Shown here piece after piece: positions 51,779 through 59,823 of a DNA stretch of 64,000 nucleotides. Origin of the DNA: Clostridia bacterium (GTDB lineage: Bacteria; Bacillota; Clostridia; Lachnospirales; Anaerotignaceae); the NCBI GenBank assembly GCA_910575055.1, contig CAJTDC010000015.1, positions 1 through 64,000 on the forward strand. Reading direction: 5' to 3'. The position numbers and the translations under genes are program-made. Within the stretch, counting starts at the first letter, position 1, and each line of letters begins with the position of its first letter. Under the pieces are notes generated by a model. The model saw only the letters and a program-made list of their open reading frames with translations, was not told the origin of the DNA and did not search any database.

Positions 51779-52936
51779 TTACCTATTTACATCAATTTGC
51801 AATACTACAGAATGTACTGCACCTGCTAATTTTAGAGGAGTATAAATAGGTGGTGCCATTCTAGCATCTCTATCTGCTTGACTTTGTTCTGAAATAGGTT
51901 CTGACAATATCATATATCCTTCTGGCATAGTATCTCCTTGCGATAATTCTAATATATCAGGACCATTCCATACACCTGGTGCAATAAATCCAATTCTAAC
52001 TGCCTTATCTAAATCTGACTTGATTGCCAATTTAATAGACAACACACCTGCTTCTGTTTGTGGTATTTTAGGTCTGCTTTTTAATAAATCCATTATAGAC
52101 ATCTGCATATTGTTTGCAAGCATATCTAAATTCAATATCTCATCAAACCAAGTACCATCTGCCATAACACCATTTTCAAACATATTATAAGCGTCATCGC
52201 TTCCACGACTGACATAATAATTACCATTATTTTTTACTAAATTTGTTACCTGCTGGCTTGTTAAATCATCTGGTATCACACCTACTTCTGTTTTAAATTT
52301 GAGTGTATAAGCACTATTTATCGTTGCTGTATTTGCTCCCATAGCATAGCCCATAATCGCAACAATAGCATAAGGTGTTTTAGAATACTGTCCTATACTT
52401 CTGCGATAACTTTTTTGTTTCAATATCTCAAATACATTTCCCTCTATTCCTTCTATTGTGTCACTATCATTTGTTGTAAAAAATTGCACACAAGAAGGAT
52501 ATGCTGTTTCTACATAGCTTGCAATATCTAATATTTCCTGTTTTGTTGCACCACAATAACTTACTGCATACCAATCTGTATTTTTTGCTCTGCAAGCCTG
52601 CAACGCTTGTAATATTGTTTCTGTTTCATTTTCTGTTTCTATTTCTTCTACTTCCTCTAATTCATCATTTATTTTATATCGTCTGCCTACCGCCAAACGA
52701 CTTGGCTTTTTCTCTGCAGAAAAATACAACTGTGCAGCTTGATATTCTGGCATATCTTCTGTAAATCCTGCTTCTGTCATTTCTTCTAATCCACTATATA
52801 CAACAACTCTTTTCTCTAATGGTATGACGTTACTATCTCCTATAATCAACGCAACATTAAATCCTTTTCTGACTGCTGATTTAGGAGATAAATTGACAAT
52901 TACTTTTACAATATCATCTAATTTCAGATTTGACAC
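51779..52936 (-). CDS. Contractile tail sheath protein (DUF3383 type)
   Basis: A 385-residue sheath protein that contracts to drive the tube through the host envelope. LDDIVKVIVNLSPKSAVRKGFNVALIIGDS and YQAAQLYFSAEKKPSRLAVGRR at the N-terminus and APPIYTPLKLAGAVHSVVLQIDVNR at the end fit DUF3383 sheaths. The start is GTG 52936, ten bases after AAAGGAG and overlapping the upstream gene by 23 bases. It is the strongest evidence that this phage had a contractile tail. Confidence 0.88.
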   Translation of the reverse strand: MSNLKLDDIVKVIVNLSPKSAVRKGFNVALIIGDSNVIPLEKRVVVYSGLEEMTEAGFTEDMPEYQAAQLYFSAEKKPSRLAVGRRYKINDELEEVEEIETENETETILQALQACRAKNTDWYAVSYCGATKQEILDIASYVETAYPSCVQFFTTNDSDTIEGIEGNVFEILKQKSYRRSIGQYSKTPYAIVAIMGYAMGANTATINSAYTLKFKTEVGVIPDDLTSQQVTNLVKNNGNYYVSRGSDDAYNMFENGVMADGTWFDEILNLDMLANNMQMSIMDLLKSRPKIPQTEAGVLSIKLAIKSDLDKAVRIGFIAPGVWNGPDILELSQGDTMPEGYMILSEPISEQSQADRDARMAPPIYTPLKLAGAVHSVVLQIDVNR

Positions 52937-53525
52937 TTTTGATTAACTCCTTTCCATTTGTTACTGTCATTGCTGTTACTGTTACACTTTCTATAGATTT
53001 GATTGCTTCTTCCCTTCTAACATATTCATTAAATATTACTGTTACATCAACTCTATTCCACCATTGCCCATTGATAAGTTCGGGCACTCTTTTGATTGCT
53101 GCAATGGGTGGAACAACAAAAAAATGATGTCTTTTCAAATATTCTCGTATTCTTTCTCTTTTAAAGCCATCTCTAATATCTCTAGCACATTCATAAGCAT
53201 TAGGACCATAATTTGCAAAAAGTACTGTATGAATATCTGTATGTTCATCTACTTCTATAAAATCTCTTTTTTGTTCGTCTAACTCATAAGTAACATCACT
53301 TAATCCATTGTAACTGCCATCTTGTGGTAATTCATATATGAAACATACATCTTCTTCTCTTTTCCATGTAGGTGTAGTGTCTGATTGTTTATTTTTTATA
53401 TCAGACCCCCAAGGAAAACGTATTCTTTTTTGATTTTGCTTTTCTTCAGGATTGATATTCCATATTTTACACAACACAATAAAAAACATATCTTCTATTT
53501 CTTCTACTGTTTTAATCTGTTCCAT
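52914..53525 (-). CDS. Phage neck/tail terminator protein (gp12-like)
   Basis: A 203-residue protein upstream of the sheath. TVLFANYGPNAYECARDIRDGFKRERIREYLKRHHFFVVPPIAAIKRVPELINGQWWNRVDVTVIFNEYVRREEAIKSI matches the 'phage neck terminator gp12-like' domain. It should cap the tail tube at the head end. GGAGGTAG lies before ATG 53525. It overlaps the preceding gene by 14 bases. Confidence 0.75.
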   Translation of the reverse strand: MEQIKTVEEIEDMFFIVLCKIWNINPEEKQNQKRIRFPWGSDIKNKQSDTTPTWKREEDVCFIYELPQDGSYNGLSDVTYELDEQKRDFIEVDEHTDIHTVLFANYGPNAYECARDIRDGFKRERIREYLKRHHFFVVPPIAAIKRVPELINGQWWNRVDVTVIFNEYVRREEAIKSIESVTVTAMTVTNGKELIKSVKSEIR

Positions 53526-53892
53526 TTTCTACCTCCACAGCAAAAGCCCTGCAATATCCTCCACAACATTGCCAATTTTTGACCTTTATGACTTTATATT
53601 TTTTTCCTAAATATTCTATGACATCTGAAAACAGTTCTTCTTGTTCATATTGTTGTGTTACAAATATTTCATCTGGATAGGCACATAAAAATTTCATAAT
53701 AAACTTTTGTCTATCTCCTATATCTAACTGCTCTAACTCTTTTTCTGTAACTGGCTGCACTACCCCTATATAACAAAGACTTTTTTCTTCTTCTAAATGA
53801 AATCGTCCCTTTTCCCATACCCCTTTTTTTCTATGTACAACATAGCTTGTTGCAAAATCACTGTCTTTTATCAATTCCGATACATCAATCAT
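53512..53892 (-). CDS. Phage head-tail region protein (126 aa)
   Basis: A 126-residue protein between the gp10-like and neck terminator genes. It contains EKSLCYIGVVQPVTEKELEQLDIGDRQKFIMKFLCA and IEYLGKKYKVIKVKNWQ, which resemble small head-completion or stopper proteins (gp6/gp9-like) with a beta-barrel. The exact family is not certain. GAAGGG precedes ATG 53892. Confidence 0.6.
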   Translation of the reverse strand: MIDVSELIKDSDFATSYVVHRKKGVWEKGRFHLEEEKSLCYIGVVQPVTEKELEQLDIGDRQKFIMKFLCAYPDEIFVTQQYEQEELFSDVIEYLGKKYKVIKVKNWQCCGGYCRAFAVEVENGTD

Positions 53893-53894
53893 TG

Positions 53895-54386
53895 TTATCC
53901 CTTCTTTTTTACAACATGAGTAATAGATTTCCTTAATTGTCCTGTATCAATCAATGGTTTGCTACTTCCTTTTCTCTTTTTTGTACTTTCTGCATTTTCT
54001 GCCCAGTTATTTTTGGGATTGGTAAACCAGCCTTTTACGGCATTTTCTCCTTGTGTTCCTGCTCTTTCCATACCAGCCATCGCACCATCTGTATCACCTT
54101 CTAATGCCTTTAATATTGCCTCTTTTAACAATGTTCCTATTTCTTCTTTACTATCTTGTATTGCTGGGTCTACAATGGGTCTAGGAGGGATATTATTTGC
54201 AGGAGAACCATTTGTATGAATATACAAAAGTTCTGCATTTGTAATACCGTTTTGCTCTCTGCCTGCTTCTTCTTGAGGTACTCCTACAAGCACATCTATT
54301 TTTTTCAACTCTTTGATACTTTTTTGAACAGCTTGTAGTTGTTTGTCCGTTTCTCTTACTTCTGCTAAAAATTCAAATACTTCCAT
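53895..54386 (-). CDS. Phage HK97-gp10-like connector protein
   Basis: A 163-residue protein with VGVPQEEAGREQNGITNAELLYIHTNGSPANNIPPRPIVDPAIQDSKEEI and a C-terminal PLIDTGQLRKSITHVV, the pattern of gp10/minor tail proteins that sit at the head-tail joint. AAGGAG precedes ATG 54386. The neighbouring order (DUF4054, this gene, then the 126-residue protein) is usual for clostridial myoviruses. Confidence 0.8.
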   Translation of the reverse strand: MEVFEFLAEVRETDKQLQAVQKSIKELKKIDVLVGVPQEEAGREQNGITNAELLYIHTNGSPANNIPPRPIVDPAIQDSKEEIGTLLKEAILKALEGDTDGAMAGMERAGTQGENAVKGWFTNPKNNWAENAESTKKRKGSSKPLIDTGQLRKSITHVVKKKG

Positions 54387-54398
54387 AATTGTTGCTCC

Positions 54399-54827
54399 TT
54401 ATGGCACTACAAACATACTTTTGCCATATAACTTTGCAAGCATTACTAATTGTGTACCATAAGTGGTCATTGTCCAACCTCCCCATTCTGATAAACCTTG
54501 CAATGCTGTTGCATAATCGTAACTTACTGAAACACCATCTACTGTTTTGCTTGTTACAAGTCCCTTTGATTGTCCTGCATTGATAACAGCTTGTGCACTA
54601 CTATCACTAATTGATTGCAAATAAAGTGTACAAAAATGTGCTACAAAAAGTCCTATACCAATTTCAAAACCATTTTTCCAACGAGAATATTTAATACAGT
54701 GATGGGCAAAATCTAAATACATTTGTATGGTTTCTTCTGGTAATATGGTTTCAAATTGAGGGTATCTCTTTAAAAAATCAGCAAGTGTAAAAGGCGGATT
54801 TTCTCCGCCTTTCCAAATACATCTCAT
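54399..54827 (-). CDS. Head-tail connector protein (DUF4054 type)
   Basis: A 142-residue adaptor. FTLADFLKRYPQFETILPEETIQMYLDFAHHCI and KNGFEIGIGLFVAHFCTLYLQS fit the DUF4054 family of gp6-like connectors, followed by GLVTSKTVDGVSVSYDYATALQG and WTMTTYGTQLVMLAKLYG. It joins the portal ring to the neck. GTAGGTGATGG lies upstream of the ATG. Confidence 0.8.
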   Translation of the reverse strand: MRCIWKGGENPPFTLADFLKRYPQFETILPEETIQMYLDFAHHCIKYSRWKNGFEIGIGLFVAHFCTLYLQSISDSSAQAVINAGQSKGLVTSKTVDGVSVSYDYATALQGLSEWGGWTMTTYGTQLVMLAKLYGKSMFVVP

Positions 54828-54843
54828 ACTCCATCACCTACTT

Positions 54844-55224
54844 TTATTGTGCTGGTATTTGTTCTTGTTGTTCTTCCTCTTTTTCTGGAAGTTCTTCATT
54901 TTGTTCTTTCTGTTGCAACTGTTTTTGTTTTTCTGCAATTTCTTTTTTCAATTTCGTAATGCCTAGTGTTTGCCATTTTTTAATATCAAGTTGTTTTGCT
55001 TGTTCTCTCAATTTTTTTTCTTCTTGTGTCATACCGTCATTTTCAAGTTCTTTTTGCTGTTTGGTATCTGCAAGCACTTGTACAGAACCATCTTTCAATG
55101 CTAATTCAAAAAGAAGGGTATTCTTTACCCAATCTGGCACATCTTGAAATGTCATTGCTTTTGTAGTAATAGTAGACATATTTTGTTTTTCAAATTGAAA
55201 TGCTTTTTTTGTAAATATTCTCAT
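54844..55224 (-). CDS. Small phage structural-operon protein with charged coiled-coil tail
   Basis: A 126-residue protein right after the capsid gene. The N-terminal 55 residues (IFTKKAFQFEKQ, FQDVPDWVKNTLLFELALKDGSVQVL) resemble a short head-fibre or decoration protein. The C-terminal half is a Lys/Gln/Glu-rich coiled coil with a PAQ end. The function is unknown. GGAAGGGG precedes ATG 55224. Confidence 0.6.
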   Translation of the reverse strand: MRIFTKKAFQFEKQNMSTITTKAMTFQDVPDWVKNTLLFELALKDGSVQVLADTKQQKELENDGMTQEEKKLREQAKQLDIKKWQTLGITKLKKEIAEKQKQLQQKEQNEELPEKEEEQQEQIPAQ

Positions 55225-55240
55225 TTTTTACCCCTTCCTT

Positions 55241-56254
55241 TTAAATACCATCAATATATTGTACTGGCTGCAAATATAAAAACTCTACTTGTCCAAATTG
55301 TGCAACAAATGCAGACAAATAAGATAATTGTGTTACAGAAGCTTCTACTTGTAAACGTGTCATAGGCACTGTAATAGAAAATCTAACTTTGTCTTCGTCA
55401 TTGACATAAGCCATCATTCTATCTGTACCACCTGTGCCTGCTCCTTTCAAAAATGGACAAGGACCAATAAAAAGTGTAACACCTTGTTCTTTTCCTATAT
55501 TATTTTCTAATAAATAGGTCAATATAGATTTACTTGCGTCATTAGATACCTTTCTTTCTACTAATGTACTATATTGTTCTGGTGGTATCAAAATATGATT
55601 TGCCATACCAGATAAGTCATATTCTGAATTTACCCACGTTGCCGTAATCGCTCCATTTATATCTGATAATATTTCATCTGGTGTCTTTTTTGTCCATGCT
55701 GTTGTAGTACCGTCTGCTGCTGTTGCTGCTGTTTTAGTAACAACATTAGGATTATTTACAAGCCCATATGTACCATATTCTGCAAAACCCTCATATACAT
55801 TGATGTCTAATGTTTTATCATATACTAATTTTAAGCCATTGTTTAATATACTTTCTAAATCTCTGCCTATTTTTTGAAGTTTTTGCTGGTCTATAAAAGG
55901 TACTCTTAAAACGTGTCCCCAGTTAAATACCTTGTATATTTCTTTGCTAATATCAGCCTGCATAATAGGTAATTCGTTTGTTTCTCCGCCCATAATGCCA
56001 TTACTGTTACCGCCTGTTGTAGCATAAGAAACATCATATGCAGAAGTATATTCTACAAAATCGCCTCCTGTTTTTGCCACAATATCTCTTGCCCACCAAG
56101 TACGAGAAAGTGGCTCTCTCAATTTAGGGTCTATCTTTTCAAGCTGTCCCTCTAAAAATGCCATACCAGAAGCAATCGCACCACTATCTAATGTTCTCCT
56201 GCCTTTCACATTCAATATTTGTTGCGGAAAATTTCCTTTTTTAAAATTTACCAT
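55241..56254 (-). CDS. Major capsid protein (DUF2184 type)
   Basis: A 337-residue capsid protein. LNVKGRRTLDSGAIASGMAFLEGQLEKIDPKLREPL, SKEIYKVFNWGHVLRVPFIDQQ and VRFSITVPMTRLQVEASVTQLSYLSAFVAQFGQVEFLYLQPVQYIDGI match the DUF2184 family with an HK97-like fold. GGAGGAATTAAGG precedes ATG 56254. It follows the decoration and protease genes in the usual order. Confidence 0.88.
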   Translation of the reverse strand: MVNFKKGNFPQQILNVKGRRTLDSGAIASGMAFLEGQLEKIDPKLREPLSRTWWARDIVAKTGGDFVEYTSAYDVSYATTGGNSNGIMGGETNELPIMQADISKEIYKVFNWGHVLRVPFIDQQKLQKIGRDLESILNNGLKLVYDKTLDINVYEGFAEYGTYGLVNNPNVVTKTAATAADGTTTAWTKKTPDEILSDINGAITATWVNSEYDLSGMANHILIPPEQYSTLVERKVSNDASKSILTYLLENNIGKEQGVTLFIGPCPFLKGAGTGGTDRMMAYVNDEDKVRFSITVPMTRLQVEASVTQLSYLSAFVAQFGQVEFLYLQPVQYIDGI

Positions 56255-56267
56255 ACCTTAATTCCTC

Positions 56268-56780
56268 CTATATTCTTCTTTCTAATATTGTAATTTCTGC
56301 AATATTATTTTTGTCTAATTGTCCTGTTGTAAATATCACATTTTCTAATTCTACATTACCTGTATCTTGTTCTGCTTCAAATTCTCCTACACCACCATTT
56401 TCTATACTTTCACTTTGCGTTGTTCTAACATACACTTTACCACCTGCTTTGGGTGTGCCTTTATTACATTTTACCGTAATGCTGCCTCTTGTTAAAATAC
56501 TGCAAGCATCGCCTTGATGATATGCTCCTTCTGATGTAAAATAATTTGTTGTTTGTTTCACTTCCCTTATCGCAATACCAATACATTGTTCTTGTGTATT
56601 TTCCTCATCTATTTTTTGTATTGTATTATCTTCATTCAATACCACAGCTTGTCCAAACAATATATCTTGTTCTCCTTGCTTTACTACTCTTGAAACAATA
56701 ATATTATCTCTATCTCTATCTCTTGAAACATTTCCTGCATAACCTAAATCAAAATTTTTTCCTATTGCTTTTCCAGACAT
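56268..56780 (-). CDS. Capsid decoration / structural cement protein
   Basis: A 170-residue beta-rich protein between protease and capsid. VVKQGEQDILFGQAVVLNEDNT, QCIGIAIREVKQ, HQGDACSILTRGSITVKCNKGTPKAGGKVYV resembles gp24/DUF2190-type cement proteins that stabilise the expanded head. AAGGAGG precedes ATG 56780. Confidence 0.75.
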   Translation of the reverse strand: MSGKAIGKNFDLGYAGNVSRDRDRDNIIVSRVVKQGEQDILFGQAVVLNEDNTIQKIDEENTQEQCIGIAIREVKQTTNYFTSEGAYHQGDACSILTRGSITVKCNKGTPKAGGKVYVRTTQSESIENGGVGEFEAEQDTGNVELENVIFTTGQLDKNNIAEITILERRI

Positions 56781-56792
56781 TGTTTTTCCTCC

Positions 56793-57581
56793 TTATTTTG
56801 TTTTATAATGTGGATTTCTTTGTTTTGCAATTTCTTTTCCTAATTGACTGTCATCATATTTTTTGCTGTCTTGTGTTATAAATTGTGTGCTACGCTTCTG
56901 TTTTACTTTCATAATGGCAGCATAGCCATTCTTTTTTGGTGTTCTACTTTTTCCAGAAGTGGTACGAACCATTTTGATTAAAGAATCTGTCACTGCTTTT
57001 TTCTGTTTTCCATCTTTCATTTTTGCTACAACAGGACGTATATTGCGAATGAATTTTAACATTGCTTTTTTATCTGCTGCACTTGCTGTCGTTTCTTCAT
57101 CAGATGTTTCTATGTCTTCATCATCTGTTATATCATCGTCTTCTGTAACATCTTCATCTGCCACTATTTCATCATCGTCCTCTGTAATATCCTCATCAGC
57201 TGTTACATCATCATCGTCTTCTGTAATATCTTCATCTGCTGCCACTTCTTCATTACTATCTGAAGCAACTTCATTTGCAAGTTGCTGTTCTAATTTTTTT
57301 AAAGGGTCATTTTGCTGCTGATTTGCTGCTTTTAATTCTCCTATTTCATCTTTTAACGCTTGTATACCATCTAGCACTTTAGAAAGCACATCATCATCTG
57401 CTGTTGGCTTACTTTCTTGTGCTGCTGGTTCTTCGTCCTGTGTTGTTGGTACTTCTGCTTCTTCATCTTGTACTTCACTAATAGCAGTTACAACTTCTTC
57501 AATTTCCTCTGGAGAAGCGTCTTTTGTGAAAGATGGAAAAAGTCTTGCAATAATTTGTTTTTTTGTTTTCATTTTTGCCAT
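56793..57581 (-). CDS. Nested scaffold protein from internal start (predicted)
   Basis: Inside the protease gene, ATG 57581 (MAKMKTKKQIIARLFPSF) is preceded by AAGGAGTT at 57598-57591. Initiation here would make a separate scaffold of 262 residues in the same frame, like lambda Nu3 within gene C. The upstream protease ends its conserved part (NHVALVNEGRAGHNVRILDHN) about 15 residues before. Seen: ribosome site and ATG. Inferred: use in vivo. Confidence 0.6.
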   Translation of the reverse strand: MAKMKTKKQIIARLFPSFTKDASPEEIEEVVTAISEVQDEEAEVPTTQDEEPAAQESKPTADDDVLSKVLDGIQALKDEIGELKAANQQQNDPLKKLEQQLANEVASDSNEEVAADEDITEDDDDVTADEDITEDDDEIVADEDVTEDDDITDDEDIETSDEETTASAADKKAMLKFIRNIRPVVAKMKDGKQKKAVTDSLIKMVRTTSGKSRTPKKNGYAAIMKVKQKRSTQFITQDSKKYDDSQLGKEIAKQRNPHYKTK

Positions 57582-58175
57582 AGTTTTTACAACTCCTTTT
57601 TTATTCTTATTATGGTCTAATATTCTTACATTGTGTCCTGCTCTGCCTTCATTTACTAATGCAACATGATTTCCTGTAATATTGATTTGAAATATATTTC
57701 CATTTTCATCTATGTCATAATCACAGCCATAGCCACAGCTAATTTCTCTTTTTCTACCACTTTCAATTTCCTCTATTACCGTTTTGTCATATACTATAAT
57801 ATCTGCAAGTAATTTATCTGAAAAATCCCCTTCTCCCCTTCTTACATTTGTCACATGACCTTTTACATATTGCTTATAATTTTCTGTTGTTACAAATTCT
57901 GATTGTTCTGGGTGGTCGTCTGTAAAAGGCTTTCCTTCAAAACTTGCTATTGTTTTAGGAGAAAACACTTCTTGTTCTGTTCTAACAACTTCTACTAATA
58001 TATTTTCATATCCCTCTAGCCCTAACTCCTCGCCCAAATATTGTTGTGTACCTACTTTTGCAATAGGTACATTTTTGCATATTAAAAAGCCCTCTGGTGT
58101 TCGTATTCTGTTTTCACTGATACGACTACCATAAAAGGCTTTTTTGTCTTTCGCTATTTTATTTTTTAATTGCAA
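56793..58175 (-). CDS. Prohead maturation protease with C-terminal scaffold (DUF2213)
   Basis: A 460-residue fusion. Residues 1-195 are a DUF2213 protease (FYGSRISENRIRTPEGFLICKNVPIAKVG, FEGKPFTDDHPEQS, GHVTNVRRGEG, REISCGYGCDYD, NHVALVNEGRAG). The rest is a helical scaffold with a strongly acidic repeat (DEDITEDDDDVTADEDITED-type, about 315-360) and a basic tail. The start is one of two adjacent TTG codons; the one at 58175 has the better spacing to AGGAGG. An internal ATG at 57581 has AAGGAGTT 11 bases upstream and would give a free 262-residue scaffold. Confidence 0.85.
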   Translation of the reverse strand: MQLKNKIAKDKKAFYGSRISENRIRTPEGFLICKNVPIAKVGTQQYLGEELGLEGYENILVEVVRTEQEVFSPKTIASFEGKPFTDDHPEQSEFVTTENYKQYVKGHVTNVRRGEGDFSDKLLADIIVYDKTVIEEIESGRKREISCGYGCDYDIDENGNIFQINITGNHVALVNEGRAGHNVRILDHNKNKKGVVKTMAKMKTKKQIIARLFPSFTKDASPEEIEEVVTAISEVQDEEAEVPTTQDEEPAAQESKPTADDDVLSKVLDGIQALKDEIGELKAANQQQNDPLKKLEQQLANEVASDSNEEVAADEDITEDDDDVTADEDITEDDDEIVADEDVTEDDDITDDEDIETSDEETTASAADKKAMLKFIRNIRPVVAKMKDGKQKKAVTDSLIKMVRTTSGKSRTPKKNGYAAIMKVKQKRSTQFITQDSKKYDDSQLGKEIAKQRNPHYKTK

Positions 58176-58190
58176 CAATTTTCCTCCTCT

Positions 58191-59039
58191 CTACATTATT
58201 TTTAAAAACTCTGCTTTTGTCATTCTTACAATATTGCTATGATAATATACTTTACAAGGGAATTTTACAAAACGAATATCCACAATAGGTTCTGCATAAC
58301 ACCTATAATTAAATATTTCTCCTGCATGATATTTACCATACTGATATTTTGATTTTGAAAGCTGTTCAGGAGAAGGTGGGTCTTTCCAACTTACAAGTAC
58401 ACCTTCCATATGTTTATGTGTGTTTCTCACTCTTTCATCTTGAGAGGTTCTCCAAATATACCATTGTATGTTTAATAATTCTGCTCTTGTTCTTGTGAGT
58501 GCAGATTGTGCTTTGCTGACTTCTGTTCTTGCAATACATTTTGCATTTGCCTTTGATTTTTGTGGAAATTTTGTTTTGATTTCTTGTGCTAATTCCTCTG
58601 CCCTTCTGCCTTTTGTTGTTTCTTTTTCAATATATTTTGTAATATCATTTGCAATATCTAAAGGCAATGTTTTTATCAATACAGCATTTTGTTCTACTAA
58701 TTTTTGTATGGCATTTTCCATTATGATATTGTTTTTCTCTTTTTTTAATGCTTCATAAATTTTACGTCCTTTTGTATTTTGTTCTGCTGCTTTTTTCCAA
58801 TTCCCTTCCGTTTTTTTATAAACAGCAGTTACCATTTTTAAAGCAATTTTTTGACAATACGTTTCAAAAGAATGTTGTCTTGAAATTACTTTTAATGTAT
58901 TTATCATTTCATTCGCATTATTTTGATTTGCTATTGCTTGAAAAAACTGATTTTGTACTACTTTTAATATTCTTTCATAATTTCTTTCCAATCTTTTACT
59001 TGTTTTCCATACCTTTTTGTATTCATTCTTTTTGTTCAT
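58191..59039 (-). CDS. Phage head morphogenesis protein (Mu gpF / SPP1 gp7-like)
   Basis: A 282-residue minor head protein. The N-terminal part is helical. The conserved domain is CIARTEVSKAQSALTRTRAELLNIQWYIWRTSQDERVRNTHKHMEGVLVSW, then AGEIFNYRCYAEPI, typical of the gpF-like group that assists portal and capsid assembly. GAGGAAATAG precedes ATG 59039, and its start overlaps the portal remnant's end by 17 bases. Confidence 0.85.
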   Translation of the reverse strand: MNKKNEYKKVWKTSKRLERNYERILKVVQNQFFQAIANQNNANEMINTLKVISRQHSFETYCQKIALKMVTAVYKKTEGNWKKAAEQNTKGRKIYEALKKEKNNIIMENAIQKLVEQNAVLIKTLPLDIANDITKYIEKETTKGRRAEELAQEIKTKFPQKSKANAKCIARTEVSKAQSALTRTRAELLNIQWYIWRTSQDERVRNTHKHMEGVLVSWKDPPSPEQLSKSKYQYGKYHAGEIFNYRCYAEPIVDIRFVKFPCKVYYHSNIVRMTKAEFLKIM

Positions 59040-59364
59040 AGTCTATTTCCTCATTTTGAAAAAAAGAAGGCGGTTGTGTCAAATCCTCTGCAGGAAATGC
59101 TGTTTCATCACTTGCTTTTTCAATATCTTCATCTGTAATATTTGTCCACATACCCGTATTTTCAGCAGATTGTCTTAATTCTTTTAATGCCGTTTTTTGA
59201 CTAATTAAACCAGAATTATAAATTTCATTTATAGAAGAAGCAATTTGTTGTGCTAATGTTTTTCTTTCTTCTTCTGTTGGTCTTCTGCAAGTATTAAATT
59301 CTATTTCCAAATCATCTGGTACTGCACCAAAAGCAGAAATATACAATATAGGTAAATATTTCCA
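59023..59364 (-). pseudogene. C-terminal remnant of phage portal protein
   Basis: Only the last ~115 residues remain, from about LPILYISAFGAVPDDLEIEFN, through RRPTEEERKTLAQQIASSINEIYNSGLISQKTALKELRQSAENTGMWTNITDEDIEKA to the stop. This matches the C-terminus of DUF1073-type portals. Upstream the frame runs without a break into the tRNA-Leu terminator and the tRNA gene itself, so the N-terminal ~350 residues have been deleted at the prophage's right end. No start or ribosome site is present. Confidence 0.8.
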
Positions 59365-59378
59365 AATAAATGTATAAA

Positions 59379-59408
59379 GAAAAACCCTTGAAAAATCAAG
59401 GGTTTTTC
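59379..59408 (-). terminator. Terminator of tRNA-Leu
   Basis: AAAAACCCTTGA and TCAAGGGTTTTT pair around TTTT; T-run follows on both strands. It lies three bases after the tRNA 3' end, inside the duplicated att region. Confidence 0.9.
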
Positions 59409-59411
59409 TAC

Positions 59412-59496
59412 TGCGGATAACAGGACTTGAACCTGCACCGCCAATAATGGGACAAGAATCTGAATCTTGCGCGTCTGCCAATTCCGCCATATCCGC
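59412..59496 (-). tRNA. tRNA-Leu (anticodon CAG)
   Basis: An 85-base class II tRNA. The acceptor GCGGATA pairs with the 3' strand TATCCGC and is followed by discriminator A. The D-arm is TGGCGGAATTGGCAGACGC, the anticodon stem CAAGA/TCTTG encloses loop TTCAGAT (anticodon CAG), a long variable arm follows, and the T-arm is GCAGG-TTCAAGT-CCTG. CCA is not encoded. The 3' 22 bases recur at the left prophage end, so it is the integration target, kept intact. Confidence 0.95.
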
Positions 59497-59513
59497 ATAT
59501 CTATATCTTAGTC

Positions 59514-59542
59514 AGTATACTATAAAGCTAAAATATTGTCAA
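59514..59542 (-). promoter_or_regulatory. Sigma-A promoter of tRNA-Leu
   Basis: On the minus strand TTGACA (59542-59537) and TATACT (59519-59514) have a 17-base spacer, ending 17 bases before the tRNA. Confidence 0.9.
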
Positions 59543-59823
59543 TATTTTTTTATAGATGGGAGTGGCTAAACAAATATTTTTTAAGGAGAGAGAAGTTTTT
59601 CACCTGTGGAAAGTTTCTCCAACAGACAAAACCTGTTTTGCCTTCAAAAACATACTTGTAGCAATAAAAATCAATATATTGATGCTTTGTCTAAAACTCC
59701 ACAAGCATTAAAAAAAGATTGACCTAAACTTTTATTTTGTTTTCTTTCATAAATAAAAATTATTTATTTTTAAATCTACTTCCCCTATATATTTACAATA
59801 ATCGCATCAATGCTTTTTAAATG
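59543..59823. other. Intergenic, two small hairpins only
   Basis: No open frame with a ribosome site. GGAGAGAGAAG/CTTTCTCC-like pairing (59585-59622) and CAAAAC-CT-GTTTTG (59628-59641) form small hairpins. The remainder is AT-rich. I cannot assign a role. Confidence 0.4.

Larger units (their letters stand above)
32364..59433. mobile_element. Defective myovirus-type prophage in tRNA-Leu
   Basis: About 27 kb bounded by a 25-bp direct repeat derived from tRNA-Leu. Inside, nearly all genes run leftward in canonical late order: portal remnant, head morphogenesis, protease/scaffold, decoration, capsid, connectors, sheath, tube, chaperones, tape measure, baseplate, fibres, holin, amidase, Dam. A tail sheath shows a contractile tail. 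Integrase, repressor, replication, terminase and most of the portal are missing. Several genes are frameshifted. It cannot package or excise by itself. Whether the tail genes still yield particles is open. Confidence 0.92.

Noticed and set aside
59365-59490. N-terminal part of a 155-aa open frame (MAELADAQDSDSC...) running into the portal remnant
   Set aside because: These residues are a translation of the tRNA-Leu gene and its terminator, a familiar spurious annotation. Only the portal-like C-terminal part is protein-coding in origin.
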